A stretch of DNA of 63,335 nt from Oscillospiraceae bacterium (GCA_902764825.1 CACWXL010000020.1:1-63335); one strand, 5' to 3'. Positions 16,755-26,092 are shown, counted from the first letter of the stretch. Notes: a model not told the origin generated them from the sequence alone. Program-made: numbers and translations.

Positions 16755-17600
16755 TTATTTAGTTAATTCCCAGAAAGCAACCGCACTCGCGGCGGCAACA
16801 TTTAATGAATCCACACCGTGATACATCGGTATCATGACACGGTAATCACTCGTAGCGATGACCTCCTTCGGCAGTCCGGGACCTTCAGAACCCATCAGCA
16901 CGGCGAGCTTGTCATTAGCTCTGATCTCATCGTTATCGATGCTCGTGGAATCTTCGGTAAGAGCCATCGCGACAGTCTTAAATCCGTAGGAATGAAGGAT
17001 ATCGAGAAGATTAAGACCCTCCGACTGTTCCAAAGTTGCCTTGGTCCACGGAATCTGGAAACACGTTCCCATGCTGACCCTCGCAGAGCGCCTCGTCAGA
17101 GGATCGACGGATGCATGAGTAAGGAGCACTCCGTCCATACCAAGCGCTGCCGCAGATCTTATTATCGCGCCGACGTTCGTGGGATTTACTACGTCCATCA
17201 ATACGGTAATGCGCTTTTTGTCCTTGCAGAATTCTTCCACCGACATCTCAGGCCTTCTCCTGAGCGTCATCCAAAGGCCGCGCACCAGAGTGTAGCCTGT
17301 AAGCTGCGTTACGATATCACGCGCCGCAATATAGACGGGCATCGATATGAGTTTTTCCTTGCCGCAATACTTTTCGATGCACTCGAAAACAGGACCTGCT
17401 TCAGCTTCCAGACGTTCCTTCTCAACCAGCATCGAGAGGGGCTCATATCCGGCTTCGATCGCACGCATGATGACGTTCGCGGTCTCTGCAAGGAATATGC
17501 CTATCTCAGGCTCGAAATATGTTCTGAGCTGAGGCTCTGTTATCCTGGAAAACACATCCAGTTCAGGCGCATTGATGTCTGTTATCTCGATAAAATTCAT
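16755..17600 (-). CDS. TrmH/SpoU family RNA 2'-O-methyltransferase
   Basis: The 281-residue protein has the three SPOUT motifs of the TrmH family in the last 160 residues: VNPTNVGAIIRSAAALGMDG, AVLMGSEGPGLP, and IPMYHGVDSLNVAAASAV. The N-terminal 110 residues match the RNA-binding L30e-like extension of the 23S rRNA methyltransferase type. It would methylate a ribose in rRNA or tRNA with S-adenosylmethionine. Its ATG follows directly on the TAA of the DraG-like gene, so the two are translationally coupled. Confidence 0.88.
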   Translation of the reverse strand: MNFIEITDINAPELDVFSRITEPQLRTYFEPEIGIFLAETANVIMRAIEAGYEPLSMLVEKERLEAEAGPVFECIEKYCGKEKLISMPVYIAARDIVTQLTGYTLVRGLWMTLRRRPEMSVEEFCKDKKRITVLMDVVNPTNVGAIIRSAAALGMDGVLLTHASVDPLTRRSARVSMGTCFQIPWTKATLEQSEGLNLLDILHSYGFKTVAMALTEDSTSIDNDEIRANDKLAVLMGSEGPGLPKEVIATSDYRVMIPMYHGVDSLNVAAASAVAFWELTK

Positions 17601-18386
17601 TTATTTGCAATACTTCTCCTCAAATTCATCCAGGACGCGCTTTAAACCGCTGTCCAGAAGGAGTCTTCCCTTCTTCCTGATGTCTTCAGGAATGCTCCCA
17701 TAATATGCCTCGGCGATGCTTCCTGCAATTGCCGCGATCGTATCGCTGTCACCGCCGATCGAAATGGCTTTTCTGATCGCTGATTCATAATCGCTGCTCT
17801 CGAAAAAAGCCTCGATCGCAGGCGGAACCGAATAATCGGAGCGGCTGTCGAACTGATAGTCCTCACGGATCAGATCCAAGGGAATGAACTTCATCTTAAA
17901 GTCCTTTGAAAGACGCGCCCTGATATCATCCTTGGATGCGCCTTTTCGCGCCATATAAATGGCAATGGCGACAGCCTGCGCACACCTTACAGCCTCTTTG
18001 TTGTTATGGGTATAATGGCAGCTCTCGCTTACCTGATGAAGGATCTCCTTCTCATCGTCAAAGGCCCAGCCTATTGCCGATACTCTCATCGATGCACCGT
18101 TGCCGTAACTGTGCTGGACGCTTAGGTGATCCGACAAAGCCCAGTCCCTAAACATATTGCCGAATCCGGCACCGGGATAGCGCCTGTAATATGCCTTTAT
18201 GTGGTTCGCGTAGCACTTCCTGGGAGAGTTGTTTTCCATGTGCAGAATGCTCTCTGCAACTGCAACGGTAAGCACCGTATCATCGGTAAACCTGGCCTCA
18301 CGCGGGAAGAGTTCGATGTCCTCGCTCTTCCTGTTGTGCCATTCGTACCAGGAACCCATTATGTCTCCGAATACCGCGCCGTACAT
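17601..18386 (-). CDS. ADP-ribosylglycohydrolase (DraG) family protein
   Basis: The 261-residue protein starts MYGAVFGDIMGSWYEW, has FTDDTVLTVAVAES near residue 33 (the paired Asp of the magnesium site) and ends with SIGGDSDTIAAIAGSIAEA near residue 210, the second metal motif. These define the DraG family, which removes ADP-ribose from proteins or small molecules. No partner ADP-ribosyltransferase is visible. It is the third gene of a minus-strand group and is coupled to the methyltransferase gene. Confidence 0.9.
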   Translation of the reverse strand: MYGAVFGDIMGSWYEWHNRKSEDIELFPREARFTDDTVLTVAVAESILHMENNSPRKCYANHIKAYYRRYPGAGFGNMFRDWALSDHLSVQHSYGNGASMRVSAIGWAFDDEKEILHQVSESCHYTHNNKEAVRCAQAVAIAIYMARKGASKDDIRARLSKDFKMKFIPLDLIREDYQFDSRSDYSVPPAIEAFFESSDYESAIRKAISIGGDSDTIAAIAGSIAEAYYGSIPEDIRKKGRLLLDSGLKRVLDEFEEKYCK

Positions 18387-18426
18387 TTCTCACCACCGCC
18401 ACAGATATAATATTTGCCAAAGCTGC

Positions 18427-18948
18427 TTAACCGATTATATCAAGAAAAGGCGCTCCCGCATCGTAGTCCGATATCTCCGTAACATCGACGGGGAGCTTTA
18501 AACCTATCTTTTCTTCCTTATAATTCAGCTGCTTCGAGTGGCCGTCTTTGCCGGTCTTATCGATCGTAAAAGCCTGAATCGTGTTATCTTCGAGTGATAA
18601 GAACGCATGTCCGATACCCTCAGGAATAAGAACTGCAAGTGCATTGTCCGCACTTAATTCGAAAGACTCCCACTTAAGATAAGTCGGAGAATCTTTTCGA
18701 AGGTCGATGACATAATCCATACCACTGCCCTTGACGACCGTTACGAACTTTTGCATCGGAGCGTTCTCTTCGCGGTAATGAATGCCGAAGAAAGTACCTT
18801 TCACGGGCATGTCGTAAATGCGCGTTTCTTTTGCTTCGAACCCTTCGATCCCGTCTTCGTAGACATATGTCATCAGGCCGCGGTTATCGGTACGCGACTT
18901 AAGTCTATAGATCTTTATGCTGTCGAATATCGTCCTGATGAGTTCCAT
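18427..18948 (-). CDS. RmlC-like cupin, dTDP-4-dehydrorhamnose 3,5-epimerase family
   Basis: The 173-residue protein follows the RmlC pattern: DNRGLMTYVY near residue 22, KGTFFGIHYRE with the likely catalytic His near 57, VVKGSGMDYVIDLRKDSPTY, and LIPEGIGHAFLSL. The family epimerises a nucleotide-linked keto sugar for surface polysaccharides. No rfbA, rfbB or rfbD gene is nearby, and its neighbours are of other kinds, so a role on another sugar is possible. The ribosome binding site is weak. Confidence 0.82.
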   Translation of the reverse strand: MELIRTIFDSIKIYRLKSRTDNRGLMTYVYEDGIEGFEAKETRIYDMPVKGTFFGIHYREENAPMQKFVTVVKGSGMDYVIDLRKDSPTYLKWESFELSADNALAVLIPEGIGHAFLSLEDNTIQAFTIDKTGKDGHSKQLNYKEEKIGLKLPVDVTEISDYDAGAPFLDIIG

Positions 18949-18960
18949 TTCAAGTATGCT

Positions 18961-19821
18961 TTACGCTAATCTCGGATCGTCGCGAAGTGTCTCAAATCCG
19001 GCCTTTCTCGTCTTAACATATCTTGTGATCAAAACAATATAGATCACTAAGAAAACAATCAGACTTGCCATAAGCGGAATGTTGTCAAACAATGTCAGGA
19101 TCTTGTTGCCCAATGTAGGATTGAGCTTAACATTAGCATCCTTTACCGCAAAGCTGAATGCACAGCAAAGAGCCTTTCCCGGATCATCACCTTTGAGGGT
19201 TCCGAGCTTGAACGTTCCTAAGAATTTCCAGTATATTGCTGTCGTAATGATACTGTCAGTTTCATTTCCCTGGGCAGCTGCGATCTTATATGCTTTAGAA
19301 GTCTTGTCCTTAGGCACTGAACATACGATGACAAAATGACGTTCATCGGAAGTCAGTGCCATATATTTATACAATGCATACTGAGACAGCGAGTTTGCTC
19401 CTGTAGCCTTCCAGTCTTCCTCATATACGGTGTAGACCACAGGAACGATTCCCGTAAGTTCACGGTATTCGCTAAGAAGTCCGTCAAGCTCTGTCTTGTC
19501 AGAAATCACGCCTGCATCGTCACTGATTACAGGCAGCAAATACTCTGAAGAATCGAGCTTAGTTGCGGAAAGCTTAAATCCCACACCAAGGAAGAAATTC
19601 ACGAAGAGAGCAATGATCGTTGTGATCACGATCGATCTTGCGAAATTCTTATTTGTTTTTGCAAGCGAAGCAGAACCAAGATAACGGTCAGTACCGTCAT
19701 TAGGATCATTTAAGTGTATTCTGGATCCTGCATAGAATTTTCCGCCGACACCCGGTCTTGCCCAAGGTCCATAAACAAGACGGCCGGAGCGGCCGCCACC
19801 ACCACCTGATACATGTGGCAT
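18961..19821 (-). CDS. Membrane protein with TPM-like extracellular domain
   Basis: The 286-residue protein starts with a Gly/Arg-rich tail (HVSGGGGGRSGR), has one membrane segment near residue 65-85, a 150-residue external domain, and a second membrane segment near 250-270. The outer domain contains VISDDAGVISDKTELDGLL and is TPM-like (the Psb32/YgcG fold), with VPVVYTVYEEDW following. The function in this host is unknown. It is 12 bases upstream of the RmlC-like gene and probably heads that operon. Confidence 0.65.
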   Translation of the reverse strand: MPHVSGGGGGRSGRLVYGPWARPGVGGKFYAGSRIHLNDPNDGTDRYLGSASLAKTNKNFARSIVITTIIALFVNFFLGVGFKLSATKLDSSEYLLPVISDDAGVISDKTELDGLLSEYRELTGIVPVVYTVYEEDWKATGANSLSQYALYKYMALTSDERHFVIVCSVPKDKTSKAYKIAAAQGNETDSIITTAIYWKFLGTFKLGTLKGDDPGKALCCAFSFAVKDANVKLNPTLGNKILTLFDNIPLMASLIVFLVIYIVLITRYVKTRKAGFETLRDDPRLA

Positions 19822-19827
19822 ATTATT

Positions 19828-20024
19828 ATCCTCCCTATTCCTATAAGTTCCGGTTTAAAACGGAACAACCCCTAAACTTATTCCTAGTGAATATTTTACA
19901 GGATACAGGGAGACTTTTCAATAAAAATCGTACCCGCAAAGGGGCGTGTAACGCTTTTATAGCGCGGCTTTACGGCAGATATGCTGATCCGCAGACAGCG
20001 CTTTAACGGTTCTGCATATATGGT
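19828..20024. other. Intergenic stretch with small hairpin
   Basis: About 200 bases without a gene. GTTCCG and CGGAAC near 19848-19867 form a six-pair hairpin with an AT-rich loop, upstream of the TPM-like gene. Nothing else was recognised. Confidence 0.4.
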
Positions 20025-20390
20025 TCAGACAGTCTCGTCCGGATAACTCCAGAAACCGCCTTTGTAGAAGTTCTCATTTCCGAGAGGCTTTGCAGTTAAC
20101 TTAAAGATAACGCAGCCGTCAGGGCAGACAACGGTCTTGGAATACTTTGAATCGCCGCCGACGTTCTCCAAGTCGCCTCCGCTTCTTACAGCTTCCATCA
20201 GAGGATAGAGCATCATCATGGTCTTGGAGCAGATGCCGCACCCGTCCTGATTAACAGGGCAACCATAAGTGCAAGTGTATTTATCGCCGATCTCCTCGCC
20301 GTTCCTGCAGTAATTCTCGGTCTTGTCGCCGTGCAGAAAACCTGTTACTTCAACGGTGAATTCGTATTCCTCGTCATACCACTTCTTCAT
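20025..20390 (-). CDS. TIGR04076 family cysteine-rich protein
   Basis: A 121-residue protein with nine cysteines, in GCPVNQDGCGICSK and VVCPDGCVIF among others. The opening MKKWYDEEYEFTVEV and the end KPLGNENFYKGGFW match TIGR04076 proteins common in Clostridia. The cysteines suggest metal or cluster binding, but the function is not known. It begins 17 bases after the stop of the HD-GYP gene and has an AGGAGG-type site, so it is the second gene of that transcript. Confidence 0.8.
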   Translation of the reverse strand: MKKWYDEEYEFTVEVTGFLHGDKTENYCRNGEEIGDKYTCTYGCPVNQDGCGICSKTMMMLYPLMEAVRSGGDLENVGGDSKYSKTVVCPDGCVIFKLTAKPLGNENFYKGGFWSYPDETV

Positions 20391-20407
20391 GATCTTGCCT
20401 CCTTCTA

Positions 20408-22135
20408 TTACTCACCCATGTGTTTGTAATACACTTCGAGTTTAGGCCTTGATGCGACATAGTACTTCTCGAGTCTCTTGTCGAAGTGTTTTCCGAAGCT
20501 CTCCATCATGATCTTATCAGCGTCATCGAATGAGAACTTGTCCTTATACACACGCTTGCTTACCAAAGCATCATAAACATCGGCGATTGCCATGATGCGC
20601 GCTTCTATAGGGATCTCCTCTCCCTTAAGTCCTTCAGGATAACCAGAACCGTCCCAGCGCTCGTGATGGTAGTGCGCGACATTCACCGCAACCTTGTGGA
20701 ACGCTTCATTCTCAGTGCCTTCGAGAATGGAATCGACGATGCGTGCGCCTTCAGATGCGTGCTTCTTCATCTCATCGAATTCTTCGGGCGTGAACTTTCC
20801 GGGCTTTCTCAAGACTGCATCATCGACAGCGATCTTGCCGAGATCGTGCATCGGCGCCGCCTGGATCACGTTCCTGCAGAACTCGTCTGTCAGGCCGTCC
20901 CTGCCAAAGAGAACAAGGATGTTCTTCTTGTCTGATGAAGCATCGCGCCTTATCTCGTCGATCAGGATCTTGATGATGTCGCTCGTACGTCTGATGTGAC
21001 CGCCAGTGGAGTTGTCACGGCTTTCAACCATGGTCGCCATGCCGAGGATGAGACGCTCATGCATCCGGACGATGTTCTCGGTCTTTTTCGCAACCTCATC
21101 GGAAAGACTCTCATTATAGTTCGCGAGGAGCTTAACGTACTTTCTCGAATCGGTGTCGTCTGTAATGAAGAATTGGTAGCCCCTTCTGTGCTTGCCGTCG
21201 TACAGATAACGGATCGTGACAAGATAGATCTTATCGCCGGCCTCATAGTAGAAATGGTCCTTTGTCTCATCTCTCTTGAACTCTTCAAGCCACTTGAAGA
21301 TCGTCTTCTTGATGACCTCATGCCTGCCCGGATAAGTATCGACATTGATGTCGTTGAAGACCGGGAAAACTTTCCTCGCGGATTCATTTGAACCCAGATA
21401 TTTGTCGTCAAAGTCGAATGAGATGAATCCCGTGTCGCCCTTCTTTACGAGCGAATCGACACCGAGATCAGTGATGTCATAAAGGCACAGTCTGTGAACG
21501 ATTACGAGGTATATTACCTGTGCAAAAACATAAGACAGCGGCATCGCGTCAACGCCTTCAGGCAGGAGCTTTCCGGCAAAATAACTGATGAAAGAAACCG
21601 TCATCGGGAAAGCCAGGAGCAGGATCGTCTTGTTGGAAACATCATTCTTCTTAACGAGGCTGTAGATCATCGCGACAGCGCTGATCAGGACAAATACCGT
21701 GATGACGACATAAGTCAGTGTGTGCGCAAAACCATATACCTTAATGAGTCTGCCCATGCCCCTGTCGATCTCAAATCTGACCGATTTGTAGAAGTACGGC
21801 GCGTTGCCGACCGTCAGCGCGAATGAATATATACCCATGCAGACCAGGGTCATGAGTGCGCTCTGCCATCTCCTGATATTGATGTGGCAAAGGCTTAAGA
21901 TACTCTGCGTAATGAACAGGGTAAGGAAACAGCCGCCGATGTAAGTGATCTTAACGGCCGTCAGGGCAGCATCGAGATTTCTCGAATGAGCGAGCATGGC
22001 ATAACCGAGATTTGCTATCGGTATGAACGCGAAGATAAGCGAGATGTGCACATCAAAATGCTTGTGCCAGATCGCCAGATATATGAGCGTCAGTAACACC
22101 GACAAGCCGAATAATATCTCGTAATAAGCAGTCAC
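20408..22135 (-). CDS. Membrane sensor with HD-GYP phosphodiesterase domain
   Basis: The 575-residue protein has an N-terminal block of seven membrane segments (residues 1-230, of the histidine-kinase 7TM sensor type), a PAS-like linker and a C-terminal HD-GYP domain. The active-site set is complete: RDNSTGGH, HDLGK with His430 and Asp431, HHERWDGSGYP, and ADVYDAL. HD-GYP domains degrade cyclic di-GMP, so the protein would couple an external signal to that messenger. No diguanylate cyclase gene is nearby. Confidence 0.92.
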   Translation of the reverse strand: MTAYYEILFGLSVLLTLIYLAIWHKHFDVHISLIFAFIPIANLGYAMLAHSRNLDAALTAVKITYIGGCFLTLFITQSILSLCHINIRRWQSALMTLVCMGIYSFALTVGNAPYFYKSVRFEIDRGMGRLIKVYGFAHTLTYVVITVFVLISAVAMIYSLVKKNDVSNKTILLLAFPMTVSFISYFAGKLLPEGVDAMPLSYVFAQVIYLVIVHRLCLYDITDLGVDSLVKKGDTGFISFDFDDKYLGSNESARKVFPVFNDINVDTYPGRHEVIKKTIFKWLEEFKRDETKDHFYYEAGDKIYLVTIRYLYDGKHRRGYQFFITDDTDSRKYVKLLANYNESLSDEVAKKTENIVRMHERLILGMATMVESRDNSTGGHIRRTSDIIKILIDEIRRDASSDKKNILVLFGRDGLTDEFCRNVIQAAPMHDLGKIAVDDAVLRKPGKFTPEEFDEMKKHASEGARIVDSILEGTENEAFHKVAVNVAHYHHERWDGSGYPEGLKGEEIPIEARIMAIADVYDALVSKRVYKDKFSFDDADKIMMESFGKHFDKRLEKYYVASRPKLEVYYKHMGE

Positions 22136-22216
22136 TTAAACCTGTTCCCTCTTCTTCTCTATATTTCAGATTCTAACACCATTGACGCCCCGCTGCTCGA
22201 ACGTTTTTTCGCATGT

Positions 22217-22948
22217 TTACACAGTTTCAGAACTGTTAATAGTAATGTCCTCTCTTGCTGCTTTTTCTTTGTCGAAAAATTCCTGTAACGTTTTTCTGAA
22301 CACGATCGCGAAAGTAGTTCCGATGACAAGTCCCAGCAGATGTATCACCATAGAAGGAATGCCGGTGACGCCCGCAACATTAGGTGTCACGGATATGATT
22401 ATCGTCGGGATCGCAATGCTCATTAATACGTAGAAAGCTATCTGCTTAAAGAGCTTTCCGTAACCGAATCTGCTTCCAAGTAAAAACAGTGCATAGAGGC
22501 CGACCGGCATGAACGCAAAAGCCATTCCCGAAGCACCGGCGCAGCCGTAATCAGCACCATCCCTTGTGTAGATCGCACCCATTATCAGATTGGCAATAAG
22601 GTCCGCTATGCATGTCGTGGCAAACAGGATAAGCATCTTCTTTGTGCCTGTTATCTTCTCGACCAGAATGCCGAAAGGCAGTATGAGCAAAAGATTATAT
22701 CCCAGGTGTCCGATAGTTAGTTCCATCGCCGAATACTGAAAGCCTTCAGGCAACAGTTCCTGAGGAGCACCCTGCAGGAATATATATGTAAATACCTGCC
22801 ACGGATACTGCACCGGATACATAAACCTGAATGCTTCATATGTGGAAGGAATAAGCTGCGATATCAAAGTGACAGCAATGCAGAGCACTGTCACCGCGAT
22901 GCAGAAGAACGGTATGCGTTTGCCAAAATAAATGTTCCTGATCTTCAT
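22217..22948 (-). CDS. Rhomboid family intramembrane serine protease
   Basis: The 243-residue protein has about six membrane segments. All rhomboid signatures are in order: HLGYNLLLIL (His81, Asn85), GCAGASGMAF with the nucleophile Ser140, and VIHLLGLVIGTT with catalytic His203. It cleaves membrane-spanning substrates. The GAGGGTG-type site precedes the start at 22948. The neighbours are the HD-GYP sensor and a hydrolase, so the substrate cannot be inferred. Confidence 0.9.
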   Translation of the reverse strand: MKIRNIYFGKRIPFFCIAVTVLCIAVTLISQLIPSTYEAFRFMYPVQYPWQVFTYIFLQGAPQELLPEGFQYSAMELTIGHLGYNLLLILPFGILVEKITGTKKMLILFATTCIADLIANLIMGAIYTRDGADYGCAGASGMAFAFMPVGLYALFLLGSRFGYGKLFKQIAFYVLMSIAIPTIIISVTPNVAGVTGIPSMVIHLLGLVIGTTFAIVFRKTLQEFFDKEKAAREDITINSSETV

Positions 22949-22982
22949 ATTGTCACCCTCTTTGATATTTAGTTTAATATTC

Positions 22983-24560
22983 TTACGTGTTCTTCAAAAA
23001 CGATTTTACTGCATTTGCGAACTCTTCCGGGCGCTGTCCCTGAGGAGAATGGCCGCATCCTTCGACAAGATACATGTCCTTATAAGGAGAAGACATTTCG
23101 TCGTAGTAATCTTTAATAAGACCTACAGGACAGATCCAGTCCTCAGAACCCGAAATGAAGAGGACAGGAACTTCAAATGATGTTCCCCGGTCACCGATAT
23201 AAAACAAGTTGAGTGTGTCGGTCAATCCTCCTATGAGTTCGTCGTATTTTGAATAGTTAAGCATCATGCTTATCTCCAGAAAGTACCATCTGAAATCATC
23301 TGCTCCGGCATAAGGTGATGTGATTCCTGCAAATGTTGATACATCATCAGTGACGGGCAAGGGGTGATAAACATCCGTGTAAGTTCTTAACTTCATGATG
23401 TTTGCAGTGCTCGGATCTGCCAGGAACATTTCATATGCTGCTTCCAGATCTGTTGTGTCTGCACCTTGCGACTTTGCTTTACTTAATGCATCTTCATAAC
23501 TGTACTTTTCGCCTGCCATATCGCGCTCGTCAATGCATTGTCCGATGCCGATATAAGCGGATACCTTATCAGCGTGTTCCCTGACATATGCAGAGCCCAG
23601 CATAGAACCGTAAGAATGGCCCATAATGATGACCTTCTCCTGGCCGAATCTCTCGCATGCATAATCGACAAGAGCGTCGAGGTCTTCTATCTGCTTTTCA
23701 AAAGTCACAGTCTTATTGTTCGGATCTGTCGCAATGTTCCTGTAGTAGGATCTGCCGCATCCTCTTTCATCCCAGCACAAGACCGTATACTCGTCTGTCA
23801 GGTAATCCAGAAAACAATAATCCAGGAATGTAGTCGGTGCGCCGGGACCTCCGTGGAGCGAGATGATGACCGGATTATCTGTCTTCTTTCCCATCATGAG
23901 GACATATTCTTCCTGGTCTGTGAGTTTGATATAACAGCCTTCATTTATGCCGCCCTTGTACATAAACGCACGGCTAACTTCCCTGTAGTTTCTGATTGCG
24001 ATTATTCCTGCGAGAAGCCCAAAAACGAGTACCAGGACTGCAATTCCAAGCCCCTTAAGGATCTTGACCGGAAGCTTTCTTTTCTTCTTTCCGCATACTT
24101 CATTCTTGTGCGCCTGATGAATTCCGATGTGACCGATCCCGAGGATAACAGAGCCTGCGATCATGATGATGTTTCCGCCGTAGATTCCCAAAAGGAAGAA
24201 TGCGATAACAGGATATGTCGCTAAAGCCAGGGGCATTCCGAGAAAGCTCTTATAGAAATCATTCATGGTCTTTTCGGACTTGAAATATCTGATCCATGCG
24301 ATGTCGTACACAACGAGATTAAGCAGCGCAAGGATCAAAACAGAAGTCCAGAAATTAAATCCGTGAAAATTGAAGTTGGAAAAGATCAACGCAGCAGGCG
24401 TTACGATAAACTGTCCGATGCGCTCTAATGCGAGCAAGAATTTATTCTCATTCTTCGCATACTTGTCGTAGTCTTTCGGCTGATTTCTCGTCCAGATTAA
24501 ATTCGGGATGAACAGCATCAAAAGCATTATCAACCCGATATAAGAAAAACCAAACTGCAT
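22983..24560 (-). CDS. Membrane-anchored alpha/beta hydrolase (prolyl aminopeptidase-like)
   Basis: The 525-residue protein has an N-terminal membrane part with about six segments (residues 1-190) joined to an alpha/beta hydrolase domain. The hydrolase shows LHGGPGAP, DERGCGRS, and GHSYGS with nucleophile Ser316, and ends with EGCGHSPQGQ carrying the His. HGGPG plus DERGxGRS is typical of proline iminopeptidases. It begins 2 bases after the stop of the next gene upstream (24563), so translation is coupled to a second hydrolase. The fusion with a multi-span membrane part is uncommon. Confidence 0.82.
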   Translation of the reverse strand: MQFGFSYIGLIMLLMLFIPNLIWTRNQPKDYDKYAKNENKFLLALERIGQFIVTPAALIFSNFNFHGFNFWTSVLILALLNLVVYDIAWIRYFKSEKTMNDFYKSFLGMPLALATYPVIAFFLLGIYGGNIIMIAGSVILGIGHIGIHQAHKNEVCGKKKRKLPVKILKGLGIAVLVLVFGLLAGIIAIRNYREVSRAFMYKGGINEGCYIKLTDQEEYVLMMGKKTDNPVIISLHGGPGAPTTFLDYCFLDYLTDEYTVLCWDERGCGRSYYRNIATDPNNKTVTFEKQIEDLDALVDYACERFGQEKVIIMGHSYGSMLGSAYVREHADKVSAYIGIGQCIDERDMAGEKYSYEDALSKAKSQGADTTDLEAAYEMFLADPSTANIMKLRTYTDVYHPLPVTDDVSTFAGITSPYAGADDFRWYFLEISMMLNYSKYDELIGGLTDTLNLFYIGDRGTSFEVPVLFISGSEDWICPVGLIKDYYDEMSSPYKDMYLVEGCGHSPQGQRPEEFANAVKSFLKNT

Positions 24561-24562
24561 TT

Positions 24563-25513
24563 TTATTTCTCCAATCTGTTAATAAAATCTCTCATAGCTT
24601 TTTCGCAAGCGTCAGGCTCATAGGAAAATACAGCGTGTCCGCAGTTAAGCTGGACAGTGGTTGCATCTGAGATCTGTGAGGCATATTCCTTTTCAAGGTC
24701 GATCCATCCGTTAAAGATTGATCCGTCGGAAACAATGAGCAGTGTCGGAACATCAGGCATCTTGCGGCTCTCGACAAGGTCACGGTCCGAAATTAAATAA
24801 TCTGCCTCGTGTGCATATGTTTCGTTGCAGTATCTGCTGCAGACCAGTGCCATTGCAGTCTTTTCTTCCTCGGGAGAAAACTCTTTTCCCATTCGGCTTC
24901 CAGCAAGAAGTCTTACAATGCCCATCTTCCTGAGCGTTCTCATCAGAGCATTTGATGAATTATTTTGGCTTACATTCGAATCGTCAAAAGTGTCGTATGT
25001 AGCAGGCACTGCCATGTCAAGACCGACGATAGCTTCAACTTCTTCAGGAAAGTTCTGTGCCCAATACACAGTCTCAATTCCCGAGTAAGAGTGGGGGCAA
25101 AGGATAAAAGGTCCTTCAACGCCCGCTGCTTCAAGCGCTTTCCTGTTCTGGGAGACTCTTGTCTCGACATCTCTGGGGCCGTCAAAACCGTCGCTGAATC
25201 CGTATCCGAATCTCTCGATGATAACCACCCTGCAGTCATCAAAACGGTCGGCAAATTCCTTAAAACTGAAGATTGGGCCGGAATCACCGGAGCCTGCCAT
25301 AAACACCAGTGTATGCTTACCTTCGCCTGATACGTATACACTCATCCTATAACCGTCGACTTCAACCTTCTGTCCGTAGATCTGGTTCTCGAGAAGGTCC
25401 TTCTCGGAAGCTAAGCAGACCTTGTCGTAAATGCATGCGCCTAACAGAAAAACTGCAATGACACAGACGATTCCGAGTAAAACTTTTCCTGTATTTTTCA
25501 ATACTTTCTTCAT
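24563..25513 (-). CDS. Secreted or membrane-anchored alpha/beta hydrolase
   Basis: The 316-residue protein has one N-terminal membrane segment (residues 8-28), then an alpha/beta hydrolase fold: FMAGSGDSGP for the oxyanion loop, ERFGYGFSD, CPHSYSG with nucleophile Ser142, and CGHAVF near the end with the His. The substrate is unknown. A GGAGAAAAG site precedes the ATG, and just upstream lies a hairpin of terminator type and a possible small ORF, so expression may be attenuated. It is translated just ahead of the hydrolase at 22983. Confidence 0.82.
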   Translation of the reverse strand: MKKVLKNTGKVLLGIVCVIAVFLLGACIYDKVCLASEKDLLENQIYGQKVEVDGYRMSVYVSGEGKHTLVFMAGSGDSGPIFSFKEFADRFDDCRVVIIERFGYGFSDGFDGPRDVETRVSQNRKALEAAGVEGPFILCPHSYSGIETVYWAQNFPEEVEAIVGLDMAVPATYDTFDDSNVSQNNSSNALMRTLRKMGIVRLLAGSRMGKEFSPEEEKTAMALVCSRYCNETYAHEADYLISDRDLVESRKMPDVPTLLIVSDGSIFNGWIDLEKEYASQISDATTVQLNCGHAVFSYEPDACEKAMRDFINRLEK

Positions 25514-25535
25514 AACTTTTCTCCTTCAAATAAAA

Positions 25536-25558
25536 TGCCGGGCAAAAACTGCCCGGCA
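25536..25558 (-). terminator. Strong hairpin between small ORF and hydrolase gene
   Basis: TGCCGGGCA and TGCCCGGCA make a perfect nine-pair stem with a five-base loop, followed by T-rich sequence on both strands. On the minus strand it lies only about 9 bases before the ribosome binding site of the gene at 24563, which places it as a cdd terminator or as an attenuator of the hydrolase pair. Confidence 0.75.
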
Positions 25559-25581
25559 ATTTTATTTTTCTATCCCTTTAT

Positions 25582-25653
25582 CTATTCCCTGATCCTCGGA
25601 GGTAATTTACGGGCGCCCCCGAGAACGGATCCATATCCAAAACCCGGGGACAT
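25582..25653 (-). CDS. Candidate 23-residue small protein
   Basis: The frame reads MSPGFGYGSVLGG then ARKLPPRIRE. The ATG at 25653 has CGGAGGT seven bases upstream, a good ribosome binding site. It lies between cdd and the hydrolase gene, and the terminator-type hairpin at 25536 begins 24 bases past its stop. CGGAGGTA near 25598 is complementary to TACCTCCG near 25657, so the site can fold against the end of the ORF. It may be a real small protein or a leader peptide. Confidence 0.45.
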   Translation of the reverse strand: MSPGFGYGSVLGGARKLPPRIRE

Positions 25654-25672
25654 AACAAATACCTCCGAAGTC

Positions 25673-26092
25673 TTAACTTAAATTATCCGGACCAAAACTT
25701 TCCGGAAGGAGATCACCTAAAGTGAATTCCTTGTAATCATCGGCACTCCTGGCCAGGTATACCTTGAAAGAAGGCTTGCAGAATTCTCTCATCACCTGCC
25801 GACAGACACCGCAAGGTGCACAGTATTGCAGATCCCCGTCTCTTTTGCCGCCGGCTATCGCGATGGCAGCAAGGTTCTTATGGCCTTCGCTTACAGCTTT
25901 GGCAATTGCAGTCCGTTCAGCACATATGGAGGGGCCGAATGCGCTGTTCTCGATATTGCATCCGGTAAAGATCTCACCGTCTTCAGTAAGGACCGCGCTG
26001 CCAACCAGAAAATCCGAGTATGGAGCGTAACTTTTAGATCTCATTTCGACTGCCTTTTGGCAGAGATTGGAAATTGCATTCTTTTCGATCAT
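25673..26092 (-). CDS. cdd: Cytidine deaminase
   Basis: A 139-residue enzyme of the tetrameric class, converting cytidine or deoxycytidine to the uridine form in nucleoside salvage. The zinc site is complete: ICAERTA with Cys57 and catalytic Glu59, and CAPCGVC with Cys94 and Cys97. TGCNIENSAFG near residue 44 is the substrate-binding part. GGAGG lies seven bases before the ATG at 26092. The gene stands alone in nucleotide metabolism here. Confidence 0.95.
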   Translation of the reverse strand: MIEKNAISNLCQKAVEMRSKSYAPYSDFLVGSAVLTEDGEIFTGCNIENSAFGPSICAERTAIAKAVSEGHKNLAAIAIAGGKRDGDLQYCAPCGVCRQVMREFCKPSFKVYLARSADDYKEFTLGDLLPESFGPDNLS

